A stretch of DNA of 64,000 nt from an uncultured Ruminococcus sp. (GTDB lineage: Bacteria > Bacillota > Clostridia > Oscillospirales > Ruminococcaceae), in assembly GCA_947627275.1 (NCBI GenBank), contig CANQVK010000008.1, positions 29,289 through 93,288 of the forward strand. Reading direction: 5' to 3'. Below, one piece after another: positions 17,144 to 24,903 of the stretch; the first letter of the stretch is position 1; every line of letters starts with the position of its first letter. The notes beneath the pieces were generated by a model. The model ran no database searches and had not been told where the DNA came from. It saw nothing but the letters and a program-made list of their open reading frames with translations. A program made the position numbers and the translations under genes.

Positions 17144-18646
17144 ATGATATGCAGCGTATGCGGAACCGAAAATGAAAAAGGATTTAAATTCTGCGTAAAA
17201 TGCGGAAGCAATCTTGAAAACCCTGATGAAACAAATTACGAACAGGTCGATATGGGCAACTACCACTCCGAGGAGGAGGGTGAAAACAACGGTTTTACCA
17301 TGGATACGGGTACTTTCGTAATCAGGGACACCGCACCTCCGCCCGAACAGAGCATCTATACCGCCGATGAGCTTAATCAGTCCGAGGAGGACTTCGATTT
17401 CAGCATGTACGACGAACCGTCAATGGCAGCGCTGACTCCGCCGCCAACGGCACAGCCCACAGCTCCGCAGCAGACTTTCGCCCAGCCTCAGCCGCCCGTA
17501 CAAGGTATGAATCAATATATGGCACAGCAGCCTATGATGTATGCCCAGCCGCAGATCATAGGCTACGACCCCAACGGTATGCCGATATACGGTCAGCCGC
17601 AGGGCATGATGTTCGCCCAGCCGCAGGTAATCGGCTACGACCCTAACGGTATGCCGATATACGGTCAGCCGCAGGGCATGATGTTCGCTCAGCCGCAGAT
17701 AATCGGGTATGACCCTAACGGCGTACCGATATATGGTCAGCCACAGGGCATGATGTTCGCTCAGCCGCAGATAATCGGATACGACCCTAACGGCGTACCG
17801 ATATACGGTCAGCCGAATTTCCAGCCTATGGGCGGAATGCCTGTGACGAATCAGGGAGTAATGCCTAACATGCAGCCGACGCAGGGTATGCAGTCCGTAC
17901 CCAATCAGGGTATGCAAGGAATACCAAATCACGGCATGACGCCCAATATGCAGGGCATGGCTAATGTTCCGAAACAGAACGGTATGCAGGGTATCCCGAA
18001 TACTTCTCAGCAGACGGCAGAAGCTCCCAAAAAGGAAGAAGATAACGACTTTTGGTCGTTTTTTGACGGTGGAAGCGGCGAACATCACGCAAGCTCCGAT
18101 GATGATTTCTTTGGCAAGGCAAGATCCGAGCCGATTATTTCCGACGACCCTTTCGCCGACATTGACAACAGACGGAAAATGCGTCTCCAAGCCGAAAAAG
18201 CGGCGCAGGGCTTTATGAGCGATACTCCTGTGGTAGACGGAGACAAACTGGCGAAAAACGATTCCGACCGCATAAACAAGCTTTATATGAGACAGACGGG
18301 CAATTCGGTTTCCTCCGATCTGACAGTCGGCGAAGGAAAGCATAAAAAGGGTACGATGGCAGCCGCAGGAGAAGTCAATGCGGATATGCTGGCAGAAAAA
18401 CTCAACGTCCGTTCGAGGGTTTCCATGCAGTACGCCGATGAAATAAACGCGGACAGCATAGAAGCTTATGTTCCCGAACATCGTGAGGCGATAATGGCTC
18501 AGGCAGACCATGCCGTTGAAGCTATGCCGAAAAAGATCGATCCGTATGAAAGCGAGCTTGATAAAATCGAACTGCCTGAGTATATGCAGGCTAAAAAGAC
18601 GGTGCATGAGGATACTGCCGAAATTCCGTCTTTACCCGAAATTTAA
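17144..18646 (+). CDS. Zinc-ribbon protein with Pro/Gln-rich tandem repeats
   Basis: This 500-aa protein starts with a zinc ribbon (MICSVCGTENEKGFKFCVKCG, residues 1-21, two CxxC pairs). An acidic stretch follows. Next is a low-complexity region (about 100-290) containing four copies of a 24-residue unit with core AQPQIIGYDPNGMPIYGQ, then Met/Gly/Gln-rich runs. The C-terminal region (about 300-500) is charged and holds DFWSFFDGGSG and DDPFADIDNRRKMRLQAEKAAQGFM. No signal peptide or membrane helix is seen, so it is probably cytoplasmic. I recall similar proteins in Ruminococcus annotated only as zinc-ribbon proteins; function is unknown. Confidence 0.8.
   Translation: MICSVCGTENEKGFKFCVKCGSNLENPDETNYEQVDMGNYHSEEEGENNGFTMDTGTFVIRDTAPPPEQSIYTADELNQSEEDFDFSMYDEPSMAALTPPPTAQPTAPQQTFAQPQPPVQGMNQYMAQQPMMYAQPQIIGYDPNGMPIYGQPQGMMFAQPQVIGYDPNGMPIYGQPQGMMFAQPQIIGYDPNGVPIYGQPQGMMFAQPQIIGYDPNGVPIYGQPNFQPMGGMPVTNQGVMPNMQPTQGMQSVPNQGMQGIPNHGMTPNMQGMANVPKQNGMQGIPNTSQQTAEAPKKEEDNDFWSFFDGGSGEHHASSDDDFFGKARSEPIISDDPFADIDNRRKMRLQAEKAAQGFMSDTPVVDGDKLAKNDSDRINKLYMRQTGNSVSSDLTVGEGKHKKGTMAAAGEVNADMLAEKLNVRSRVSMQYADEINADSIEAYVPEHREAIMAQADHAVEAMPKKIDPYESELDKIELPEYMQAKKTVHEDTAEIPSLPEI
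17546..17820 (+). repeat. 72-bp in-frame tandem repeats, about 3.8 copies
   Basis: Units begin at 17546, 17618, 17690 and 17762 with exact 72-bp spacing. Each encodes QPQ(I/V)IGYDPNG(M/V)PIYGQP plus a QGMMFA linker, and the last unit is shortened. Most differences between units are silent or conservative, pointing to recent expansion under amino-acid constraint. Confidence 0.95.
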
Positions 18647-18649
18647 GCT

Positions 18650-18815
18650 TATATACTTACCTCTATTGCAAAATATTCATATATTTCGGCTAAAATTTCG
18701 CCATTCTGCGTCGCAAATCCTCGATGGGCGACAGCCCATCTTGCGGTTTGTTCCTTGCCTGACAAAATTTTATCCTGAAATCTTCTGGACATTTTGCAAT
18801 AGAGGCAAGTATAAC
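18650..18815 (-). repeat. Family B palindromic repeat, copy 1
   Basis: The outer arms CTTACCTCTATTGCAAAAT (18658-18676) and ATTTTGCAATAGAGGCAAG (18792-18810) are inverted repeats. Inside, on the minus strand, the core reads GGCAAGGAACAAACCGCA, a GATGGGCTGTCGCCCATC hairpin, then AGGATTTGCGACGCAGAATG. The same CCGCA...AAGG...ACGCAG pattern recurs at 18890, 29240 and 48600. No gene is present. Confidence 0.65.
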
Positions 18816-18879
18816 AAGGTTTTACTGTTATAAATAGACCTCCTCGGAAATCGGAGAAGCGCCGGATTCCGCAGGATAT

Positions 18880-18965
18880 TTTGTTCTGTGCAAAGCGGCT
18901 CGACCGCAGGAATACTGTATGTATTTCAAGGAAAAGACGCAAAGCACAGGGCGAAAGAGACAAGG
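18880..18965 (+). repeat. Family B core, partial copy upstream of mscL
   Basis: CTGTGCAAAGCGGCTCGACC, GCAGGAATACTGTATG and GACGCAAAGCACAGGG align with the family B core at 48600-48670. Flanking arms are weak. The stretch 18816-19000 contains no supported gene. Confidence 0.6.
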
Positions 18966-19025
18966 AAGATAGTGCTTCGGAAGTTTCCGAGGAAGTCTAA
19001 TAAAAATAAAAAGGAGATAAAAAAA

Positions 19026-19445
19026 ATGAAGAAGTTACTGGAAGAATTCAAGGCGTTTATTATGAGGGGCAATATCATTGATATGGCTATCGGCGTTATC
19101 ATCGGCGGTGCGTTCTCGGGACTTGTAACATCGCTGCTTGACAATATTATTTCCCCTATACTCGGATTTTTCAGCGTAGGCGGACTTAACGGGCTATCCA
19201 TAAGAATACTCAATGCCGATCTCAGATTCGGCGCGTTCTTTATGGACATCGTTAATTTCGTTATCATGGCGGCTGTCGTATTTATTATCATGAAGGCTGT
19301 CACCTCCATTATGAACAAGTTTAAGAAGAAGGAAGAAGCCGCTCCCCCCAAGCCTTCCAAGGAAGAGGAGCTTCTTACTGAGATAAGAGATCTTCTCAAA
19401 GCTCAGGCAGGTACTTCCGAAGCTGCTGAGAAAAAAGCCGAATAA
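19026..19445 (+). CDS. mscL: Large-conductance mechanosensitive channel MscL
   Basis: This 139-aa channel opens under membrane tension to release osmolytes. The N-terminal helix and first membrane segment (LLEEFKAFIMRGNIIDMAIGVIIGGAFSGLV), the glycine-rich pore helix and the second membrane segment (about 76-98) match MscL. The C-terminal Lys/Glu-rich helix (KKKEEAAPPKPSKEEELLTEIRDLL) is standard. AAGGAG lies about ten bases before the ATG; longer upstream reading lies in repeat sequence. Transcription likely ends at the hairpin near 19720. Confidence 0.95.
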   Translation: MKKLLEEFKAFIMRGNIIDMAIGVIIGGAFSGLVTSLLDNIISPILGFFSVGGLNGLSIRILNADLRFGAFFMDIVNFVIMAAVVFIIMKAVTSIMNKFKKKEEAAPPKPSKEEELLTEIRDLLKAQAGTSEAAEKKAE

Positions 19446-19454
19446 TTACATAAC

Positions 19455-19682
19455 CGCTATCTACAACTTAAGTGGGGGACGCTGTCCCCCACACCCCCTG
19501 CCAAAGGGGTGACCCCTTTGGAATCTCAGCTGTCGTAAATTTACCTGTATAAAGCCGCCTTGTTTATTTGTAAACTTAAGTTCACATGGCTTTATACAGG
19601 AAAATTTACGATATTGGGTTCTAAGAATTATCTCTCTGACAAGAATGAAGGGTAACAAAATACTCTTAAGTTGTAGACATTG
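19455..19682 (-). repeat. Family A palindromic repeat with flanking 10-bp direct repeats
   Basis: The ends are inverted repeats (TATCTACAACTTAAG at left, CTTAAGTTGTAGACA at right). The core is a palindrome of CGTAAATTTACCTGTATAAA and its near complement (about 19531-19613). The ten bases ATTACATAAC occur immediately outside both ends (19445-19454 and 19683-19692), as a target-site duplication would. This is the clearest evidence that family A is, or was, mobile. Confidence 0.8.
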
Positions 19683-19697
19683 ATTACATAACGATCA

Positions 19698-19742
19698 AAC
19701 GCCTTAGAGCCGTCCCGAAATACGACTTCTAAGGCGTTTTTA
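19698..19742. terminator. Bidirectional terminator between mscL and uvrC
   Basis: AAACGCCTTAGA and TCTAAGGCGTTTTT form a 12-bp stem with an 18-bp loop. A T run follows on the plus strand and an A-rich start gives one on the minus strand, so it can serve mscL and uvrC, which converge here. Confidence 0.75.
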
Positions 19743-19803
19743 CGTTGAATACATCTTGAACTAAGGCTCTATGAAATGGTAAGCATTCATAGGGACATGG
19801 CAT

Positions 19804-21627
19804 TTATAAATTCTGAATGACTTCCCAAAGCTCCTTTGCAGTCTCGGGACTTACGCCCGCTGTCTGCGCAAGCTCCTCCGGAGTGGCTTTGATAAGATTG
19901 GCTTTGGTCTTATATTTTATCATTATCTTAGCCGCTTTCTTTTCTCCTATGCCCTTGACCGCAAGAAGCTCGGAGCTGTAGGTCTTTTTCTTGTGCCTGC
20001 TGTGCATATAGCTGACCGAATAACGGTGTACCTCGTCCTGTATTTTCGTCACAAGATTGAAAGCCGCCTGCAAATTATTTATCTGAATTTCCCGTCCGCC
20101 GGTCGCTATCGCCCGTGTTCGGTGCTTATCGTCCTTTACCATTCCGAACAGGGGAATATTAAGACCAAGCTCCTTCAGAACAGGTTCTACCGCATGGACA
20201 TGTCCCGTGCCGCCGTCAAGCAGAATAAGGTCGGGAGTACGTCTGAAATACTCGTCTCCCTCCTGTTCAACGATATGAAGCAGACGTCTTTTCAGTACCT
20301 CGCGCATACTTCCGTAGTCGTTCTGATATTCCTGCTCCTTTATGGAAAACCGCTTATACGCTTTTTTCAGGGGTCTGCCGTCCTCAAAGACCACCATTCC
20401 GGCGACCATTGATTCGGACGAAAGATTAGAAATATCGTAAGCCTCGATATATTTCGGCGGAGAAGCAAGTCCGAGACTTTTTCCCAACTGTTCCAGCGCA
20501 ATGACCTCTTTTCCCGTGCGGCTGCTTTTCAAGGCTGCATATTCTGCGGAATTGCTTTTCGCAAGCTTTAAAAGGTCAAGCAGTCTGCCTCGCTGCGGCT
20601 GATGAAGCTTTACCGCTCTGCCTGCCTGTTTTTCGAGCAGTTGTTCTATAAGCTCCGCTTCTTCGGGAATGTGGTCAACTGCAACAAGCTTCGGAATATC
20701 GTTTCTTCCGTGATAAAACTGCACCATGAACGTGCTGAGAATGTCCTCCTCTGCGCCGCTTTTTTCAAGGTCGAAAACCGCCTTGTCGTAAAGGCGGTTT
20801 TCGCGGTACATCAGCACGGAAATGTAAACGCCGCTGTTATACTCGGCTACTCCGATAACGTCTGCCGAATCGACGCCGCTGTCGACCATTTTCTGCTTTT
20901 CCGACGCTTTTTTTACAGCGTTTATACGGTCGCGCAGCATTGCCGCTTTCTCGAAATTAAGCTCCTCCGCCGCCTCGTTCATCTCACGTTCCATACGTTC
21001 GACGGATGCGGCGCTGCCCGAGCGGATAAACTCTGCCGCTTCGTCAATGGTTTTCCTGTAAGCCGCGCTGTCTATATTTCCTCGGCAGACGCCCATGCAC
21101 ATTTTTATGTGGTAGTTAAGGCACGGACGCTCTTTGCGGAAATCCTGAGGAAATCTCCTGCGGCAGGTCGGCAGCATAAATACACGGTTCGCTTCTTTTA
21201 CCGCTTCCTTTGTAATGTATGCGCTTGTGTACGGACCGAGGTATTTTCCGCCTGCCGAGGTGTTTTTTTCGGTAGTTATCCTCGGATATTCCCCGTCCGA
21301 GATACGGATATAGGAGTAGCCCTTATCGTCCTTGAGAAGAATGTTGTAGCGGGGTTTATGCTGCTTTATAAGGCTGCATTCGAGTACAAGAGCCTCAAAT
21401 TCGCTGTCGGTAACGATAAAGTCATAGTCAAAGACCTTTGAGACCATTGCCGCCACCTTCGGGGTATGGTCGGGATTTTCACGGAAATAGCTTGTAACAC
21501 GCTTTTTCAGATTTTTAGCCTTGCCGATGTAGATTATTCCGCTGTCCTTGTCTTTCATTATATAAACTCCGGGAGAAGCGGTCAGCCTTGACGTTTTTTC
21601 TCTGAGGTAGGGAAGTCTTGGATTCAT
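19804..21627 (-). CDS. uvrC: Excinuclease ABC subunit C (UvrC)
   Basis: This 607-aa nuclease makes both incisions in nucleotide excision repair with UvrB. It has the N-terminal GIY-YIG domain (SPGVYIMKDKDSGIIYIGKAKNLKKRV), a central UVR motif (EMNEAAEELNFEKAAMLRDRINAV), a RNase H-like C-terminal nuclease (EAYDISNLSSESMVAGMVVFEDG; DLILLDGGTGHVHAV) and terminal helix-hairpin-helix motifs (LLAVKGIGEKKAAKI; LAQTAGVSPETAKEL). Full length. CGGAG lies just upstream of the ATG. Confidence 0.97.
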   Translation of the reverse strand: MNPRLPYLREKTSRLTASPGVYIMKDKDSGIIYIGKAKNLKKRVTSYFRENPDHTPKVAAMVSKVFDYDFIVTDSEFEALVLECSLIKQHKPRYNILLKDDKGYSYIRISDGEYPRITTEKNTSAGGKYLGPYTSAYITKEAVKEANRVFMLPTCRRRFPQDFRKERPCLNYHIKMCMGVCRGNIDSAAYRKTIDEAAEFIRSGSAASVERMEREMNEAAEELNFEKAAMLRDRINAVKKASEKQKMVDSGVDSADVIGVAEYNSGVYISVLMYRENRLYDKAVFDLEKSGAEEDILSTFMVQFYHGRNDIPKLVAVDHIPEEAELIEQLLEKQAGRAVKLHQPQRGRLLDLLKLAKSNSAEYAALKSSRTGKEVIALEQLGKSLGLASPPKYIEAYDISNLSSESMVAGMVVFEDGRPLKKAYKRFSIKEQEYQNDYGSMREVLKRRLLHIVEQEGDEYFRRTPDLILLDGGTGHVHAVEPVLKELGLNIPLFGMVKDDKHRTRAIATGGREIQINNLQAAFNLVTKIQDEVHRYSVSYMHSRHKKKTYSSELLAVKGIGEKKAAKIMIKYKTKANLIKATPEELAQTAGVSPETAKELWEVIQNL

Positions 21628-21659
21628 AAAAACTCCGTATTATAATTTTTTTAACAAAG

Positions 21660-21830
21660 TCCATTTAACTTAGGAATAGTTCTTTTCATACTATAGCAAA
21701 CGACAAAATATTTTGGCGTTTGCTATTTGCCGAGCCGCACGTAGCGAACGTTAGTGAGCAAATGTGCGAGGCAATTAAAATCAAAATTATAGTGAATGTC
21801 AAATTTATTTTGACGTTCACTATAATTTTC
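21660..21830. repeat. Family C repeat, copy 1, with adjacent hairpins
   Basis: Bases 21726-21827 match 34506-34607 at 96 of 102 positions without gaps. The shared sequence contains GAGGCAATTAAAATCAAAAT and ends with an AT-rich hairpin (ATTATAGTGAATGTCAAAT with TTGACGTTCACTATAAT). A separate hairpin TAGCAAACG...CGTTTGCTA lies just upstream (21693-21726). No gene is seen between uvrC and the next gene. Confidence 0.75.
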
Positions 21831-21896
21831 TATCGTTCTGTAAACAAGATGGGCAGATAGAATTTTGTCGATCAAGGAAAACAGGCGATTGTACAA

Positions 21897-22412
21897 TCAA
21901 TGAAATTCTGCTATTCTTGCGTACACATACAGATTATCATTAATTTTTTCAAAGCAGTAAACATTTCGTTGAGGTGATGTATTGTAATAAGGCTCACCAA
22001 AGAAATATTGAACATCATTCATATTTTCTATATAGCAAACACCTATGTCTGTTTCAGGACAATAATCATAATAAAACAGTACAATACCGGGAGTGGTATT
22101 TGCTATGTTTTCAGAAAAGCCAAGTTCAAGCAGTTTCTGCTTTTTATCCGAATTGAGAATATAATTATCATTATTTCTAATGGCATCAGAACCAATTTCA
22201 GTAAACAAATCATTATTGTTCTTTCCAATTTCTCTGCACTTATTGACATTTTTGTCAATTTCAGTGTAGTTGATGCGATTTTCCCAGTACGGACTCCACG
22301 GAAACGCGTGATATGTATTATAACAGAAATACAGACTAAAACCAATGATAAGTACAAAAATAACAACAAATATTATTATAAACTTAACTGCAAAACATTT
22401 TTTACCACGCAT
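21897..22412 (-). CDS. Hypothetical membrane-anchored protein
   Basis: This 171-aa protein has a single N-terminal membrane helix (VKFIIIFVVIFVLIIGFSLYFCY, about 9-31) and a hydrophilic exterior rich in Asn, Tyr and Asp with four scattered cysteines (FYYDYCPETDIGVCYIEN). I do not recognise the family. Base composition is AT-richer than neighbours and the gene stands alone between repeats, which is compatible with recent acquisition. AGGTGA lies about ten bases upstream of the ATG. The 200 bp on its right (22413-22611 lies left of its neighbour's promoter region) hold no other gene. Confidence 0.6.
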   Translation of the reverse strand: MRGKKCFAVKFIIIFVVIFVLIIGFSLYFCYNTYHAFPWSPYWENRINYTEIDKNVNKCREIGKNNNDLFTEIGSDAIRNNDNYILNSDKKQKLLELGFSENIANTTPGIVLFYYDYCPETDIGVCYIENMNDVQYFFGEPYYNTSPQRNVYCFEKINDNLYVYARIAEFH

Positions 22413-22611
22413 CGTTTAAATCACCTATATCCAAAGTTATATACTAAACGCTATAGCAAATCACGCAGAGTGACGAAATTATATCCGTCAAGATTGTCTA
22501 CAGGTTGATTGAAAATTAGTATCACAGACAGCCGCATTCAGGAAGTCCATAAATCTTCTTCCGCCGCATTTGTCCTGACATGTTCATTGCCGATCAAGGA
22601 ATATGAGAGTA

Positions 22612-23235
22612 TTACTCATCATCGTAAACATTAAGAGGCTGAGAAAGCTCAGAAACGTCGCCCATCTTTTCTAACAAGGCTTTTTTCATAAGCGTCAGAT
22701 CGAATACGTCGAGCTTACCGTCCATACACAGATCGGCAGCCGTCCAATTATAAAGCTCTGCATCAGGTGCATTCAGAAGCCATTTCTGTAAAGAAACAAC
22801 ATCGGCAATATTGAAGAGACCGTCATCGTTCGCATCACCGTCCGAAGGCGCAATATCGCCGACAAGGGGCGGAATTTCTTCCACTGTCGTTGGTTCTATA
22901 AATTCATCGGGAGGCAATGGCTCGCCTGCAAGGGGCGGAATTTCTTCCACTGTCGTTGGTTCTATAAATTCATCGGGAGGCAAGGGTTCGCCTGCGAGAG
23001 GCGGTATTTCTTCAACTGTCGTTGGTTCTATAAATTCATCGGGAGGCAAGGGATCGCCTACAAGAGGCGGAATTTCTTCCACTGTCGTTGGTTCTATAGA
23101 TTCATCGGAGATCATCGGAACGCCGGCTGTCTGGACTATTTCCTCTGATGACGCTGAAAATGCGCCCACTCCTGCGGCAGTACCGACAGCTGCAGAGGCT
23201 ATAAGCGACGTTATTTCTTTTGTGAATTTCCTCAT
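22612..23235 (-). CDS. Secreted Pro/Glu-rich repeat protein with dockerin; candidate radical SAM substrate
   Basis: This 207-aa protein has a signal peptide (about 1-30, SLIASAAVGTAAGVGAFSASS). Residues 47-128 hold four copies (last one short) of a 22-residue unit with core EPTTVEEIPPLAGEPLPPDE, free of Cys, Lys and Arg. The type I dockerin at about 132-190 has loops DANDDGLFNIADV and ADLCMDGKLDVFD. A short acidic tail follows. Its ATG overlaps the stop of the upstream radical SAM gene (ATGA), with GGAGG eight bases before it, so synthesis is coupled. It could be the enzyme's substrate; alternatively the repeats are only a linker. Confidence 0.85.
   Translation of the reverse strand: MRKFTKEITSLIASAAVGTAAGVGAFSASSEEIVQTAGVPMISDESIEPTTVEEIPPLVGDPLPPDEFIEPTTVEEIPPLAGEPLPPDEFIEPTTVEEIPPLAGEPLPPDEFIEPTTVEEIPPLVGDIAPSDGDANDDGLFNIADVVSLQKWLLNAPDAELYNWTAADLCMDGKLDVFDLTLMKKALLEKMGDVSELSQPLNVYDDE
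22852..23097 (-). repeat. 66-bp in-frame tandem repeats in the dockerin protein
   Basis: Three full 66-bp units and one partial unit encode the 22-residue motif. DNA identity between units is very high (for example CTTCCACTGTCGTTGGTTCT recurs in each), so the array expanded recently or is homogenised. Confidence 0.95.
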
Positions 23236-24212
23236 AGTGTTTTACCTCCATTATCTTTAGATATAATTTCAAGCGCCGTAAGAATATGTACTTGTTCTTC
23301 AAGACAGGCTGCATCTGAAATGTCCCTTACCGTACCCGTTGTCGCCATTTTTTTGCAGGCGCATGAGTTTCGGCAGTATTCGGCTATCTCGCAGCCATTG
23401 CATCTTTCCGACGTCATGGAATAATCGGGGTGGGCTGCTCTGGCTTTTTCAGCTTCGATACCTGCATAAACATCGCCGCACCGGTATTCCTGTTTATTTT
23501 GGAACTGTATACAGGGATAAAATTTTCCGTCCCAGTTTATAAACAGCTTTTTTTTACATATTTCGCAGGTACTTCGAGTGTTTTCCCCGATCGTTTTCTT
23601 TTTCACAGCCAACTCGTATACAAACAGGTCTTTTATTTCGGAAATTTTCCGCCATTGCTCTCTTAAAAGATCGCCGAAGCCGTCGAGGTCGTCGGGAACA
23701 AGAAATGCGTCCATTGCTGCCGATACCTTTTTCACGCCGAGATCTTTCAGGTAAATGATATTATCATACAAAAAAGGGAGAGTTTCTTTCGTATAGACGA
23801 GCTGAACCAGTGTTTCAGGCTGATATTTCAGAAGTAATTTGAGATTCGCATCAAGAAGGGTCGTATCAGCGCCGCGTTCGGCACATTCCGAGCCGTCGTG
23901 TGACATATTTACAGTAACTTTCTTCTCTGCACACCATTTTATAAATTCCTCGTCAAGAAGCGTTCCGTTTGTCGTGATAACAAAACGTTTCGCTTTAAGA
24001 TTTTCACAGAAATATTTTACGATGTCTTTGTAAAGCAGCGGCTCGCCTCCGAAGATATAAACGACTCCGGCGTCGCCGCGGCGATTTACAAATTCTGTTA
24101 CCTGACGCATCGTTTCATCGCTGATGCAGCCGTACTCCGTATTAAGATGCCTCTCGTAACAGTAGCTGCATTTCAAATTACATCTGTTGGTAATGCTTAT
24201 GGTGTAATCCAA
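23232..24212 (-). CDS. Radical SAM/SPASM protein, putative peptide-modifying enzyme
   Basis: This is a 326-aa enzyme. The radical SAM cluster motif is CNLKCSYC (Cys11, 15, 18), followed by GGEPL at 55-59. The C-terminal SPASM domain has the complete cysteine pattern: Cys219-x9-Gly-x4-Cys234, Cys245, then CNGCEIAEYCRNSC (271, 274, 280, 284) and Cys303, consistent with two auxiliary [4Fe-4S] clusters. Such enzymes mature sulfatases or ribosomal peptides. No sulfatase is nearby, while the next gene, overlapping by 4 bp, is the repeat-dockerin protein. No RRE domain is evident. The start is TTG (24210-24212) with GGAGGTG seven bases upstream. Confidence 0.88.
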   Translation of the reverse strand: MDYTISITNRCNLKCSYCYERHLNTEYGCISDETMRQVTEFVNRRGDAGVVYIFGGEPLLYKDIVKYFCENLKAKRFVITTNGTLLDEEFIKWCAEKKVTVNMSHDGSECAERGADTTLLDANLKLLLKYQPETLVQLVYTKETLPFLYDNIIYLKDLGVKKVSAAMDAFLVPDDLDGFGDLLREQWRKISEIKDLFVYELAVKKKTIGENTRSTCEICKKKLFINWDGKFYPCIQFQNKQEYRCGDVYAGIEAEKARAAHPDYSMTSERCNGCEIAEYCRNSCACKKMATTGTVRDISDAACLEEQVHILTALEIISKDNGGKTL

Positions 24213-24367
24213 AAAAACACCTCCATGATATAACCCCTGTTATTTACATTAACGGAAAATCTTATTAAATGTGCGGATGAAAATGTTAATTTTTTGTAAA
24301 CATTCCAATCGGCGTAAAAAACTTATGGCAGCGCCGAACAAAGCGCATTTCTAAGTTATCCTCGCCG

Positions 24368-24886
24368 CTATTGTCTGTTGAAATAGTCTATTCCTGCATT
24401 CGGACGGAAGTACGTCCGTATATAGCCGTCAGTGGACAGAACGACAAATTCGTTTGTGTCCTCGATATAGTACACGCCGTCTCCGTCCTCCGCTTCGGTT
24501 TTAAAAAGAGCCTCCGAGCTGTTTATAACGTCGCTCGCTCCTGCTTCGTAGTCCTCTGCCGTCTCGTAATTGAAGTCTCCCTCAAACTCGCCGCCGTGCT
24601 TTTCAAAATGCTGTTCAAGCTGTTTCTGTGTACGAAAATGATACTCCACATAGGTATTATCGCTGTAATCATCGAATGCTTCGGTAATTTCAGGGGACGT
24701 TACCTCAATTCCCTCCGTCTCGGATTCAGCCGATGTTTCGGTATCTGTAGGAGCTTCCGTTTCCTTATACTGATATGAAGAGCTGTCGGCGTCAATACTT
24801 TCATTCAGCTCATAATCCGCATATCCGCAGCCTGTGAGCATTATTGCCGCCGCAAGCGCAGTAACCTTTAATAATATTTTTTTCAT
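24368..24886 (-). CDS. Acidic lipoprotein of unknown function
   Basis: This protein of about 172 aa has a lipoprotein signal peptide MKKILLKVTALAAAIMLTGC (lipobox LTGC, Cys20). An acidic Ser/Thr/Glu linker (about 30-75) and a C-terminal domain with a YYIEDTNEFVVLSTDGYIRT core follow. Similar tails occur, from memory, in other Ruminococcus lipoproteins, but I cannot name the family. ATG 24886 follows CGGAG; an earlier ATG overlapping the prfB stop would add seven residues. It is probably in the prfB transcript. Confidence 0.7.
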   Translation of the reverse strand: MKKILLKVTALAAAIMLTGCGYADYELNESIDADSSSYQYKETEAPTDTETSAESETEGIEVTSPEITEAFDDYSDNTYVEYHFRTQKQLEQHFEKHGGEFEGDFNYETAEDYEAGASDVINSSEALFKTEAEDGDGVYYIEDTNEFVVLSTDGYIRTYFRPNAGIDYFNRQ

Positions 24887-24903
24887 TTTAAACTCCGAAC
24901 TTA

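Noticed and set aside
17546..17820. Regularly spaced repeats that could be mistaken for a CRISPR array
   Set aside because: Unit length is 72 bp with no variable spacers, and the repeats are in frame inside a long protein gene.
17420..18607. Long open frame opposite the zinc-ribbon gene
   Set aside because: It is antisense, repeat-derived, lacks a ribosome site, and its His/Arg/Leu-rich translation is typical of a shadow frame.
18888..19025. N-terminal extension of mscL
   Set aside because: The extension translates a family B repeat; MscL normally begins at MKKLLEEFKAF and AAGGAG lies at the proper distance before that ATG.
22852..23097. 66-bp repeats as a CRISPR array or as graspetide cores
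   Set aside because: Units are contiguous and coding. The repeated TTVEE resembles graspetide cores, but no ATP-grasp ligase is adjacent; the only ATP-grasp gene here is ddl, a housekeeping enzyme 36 kb away.
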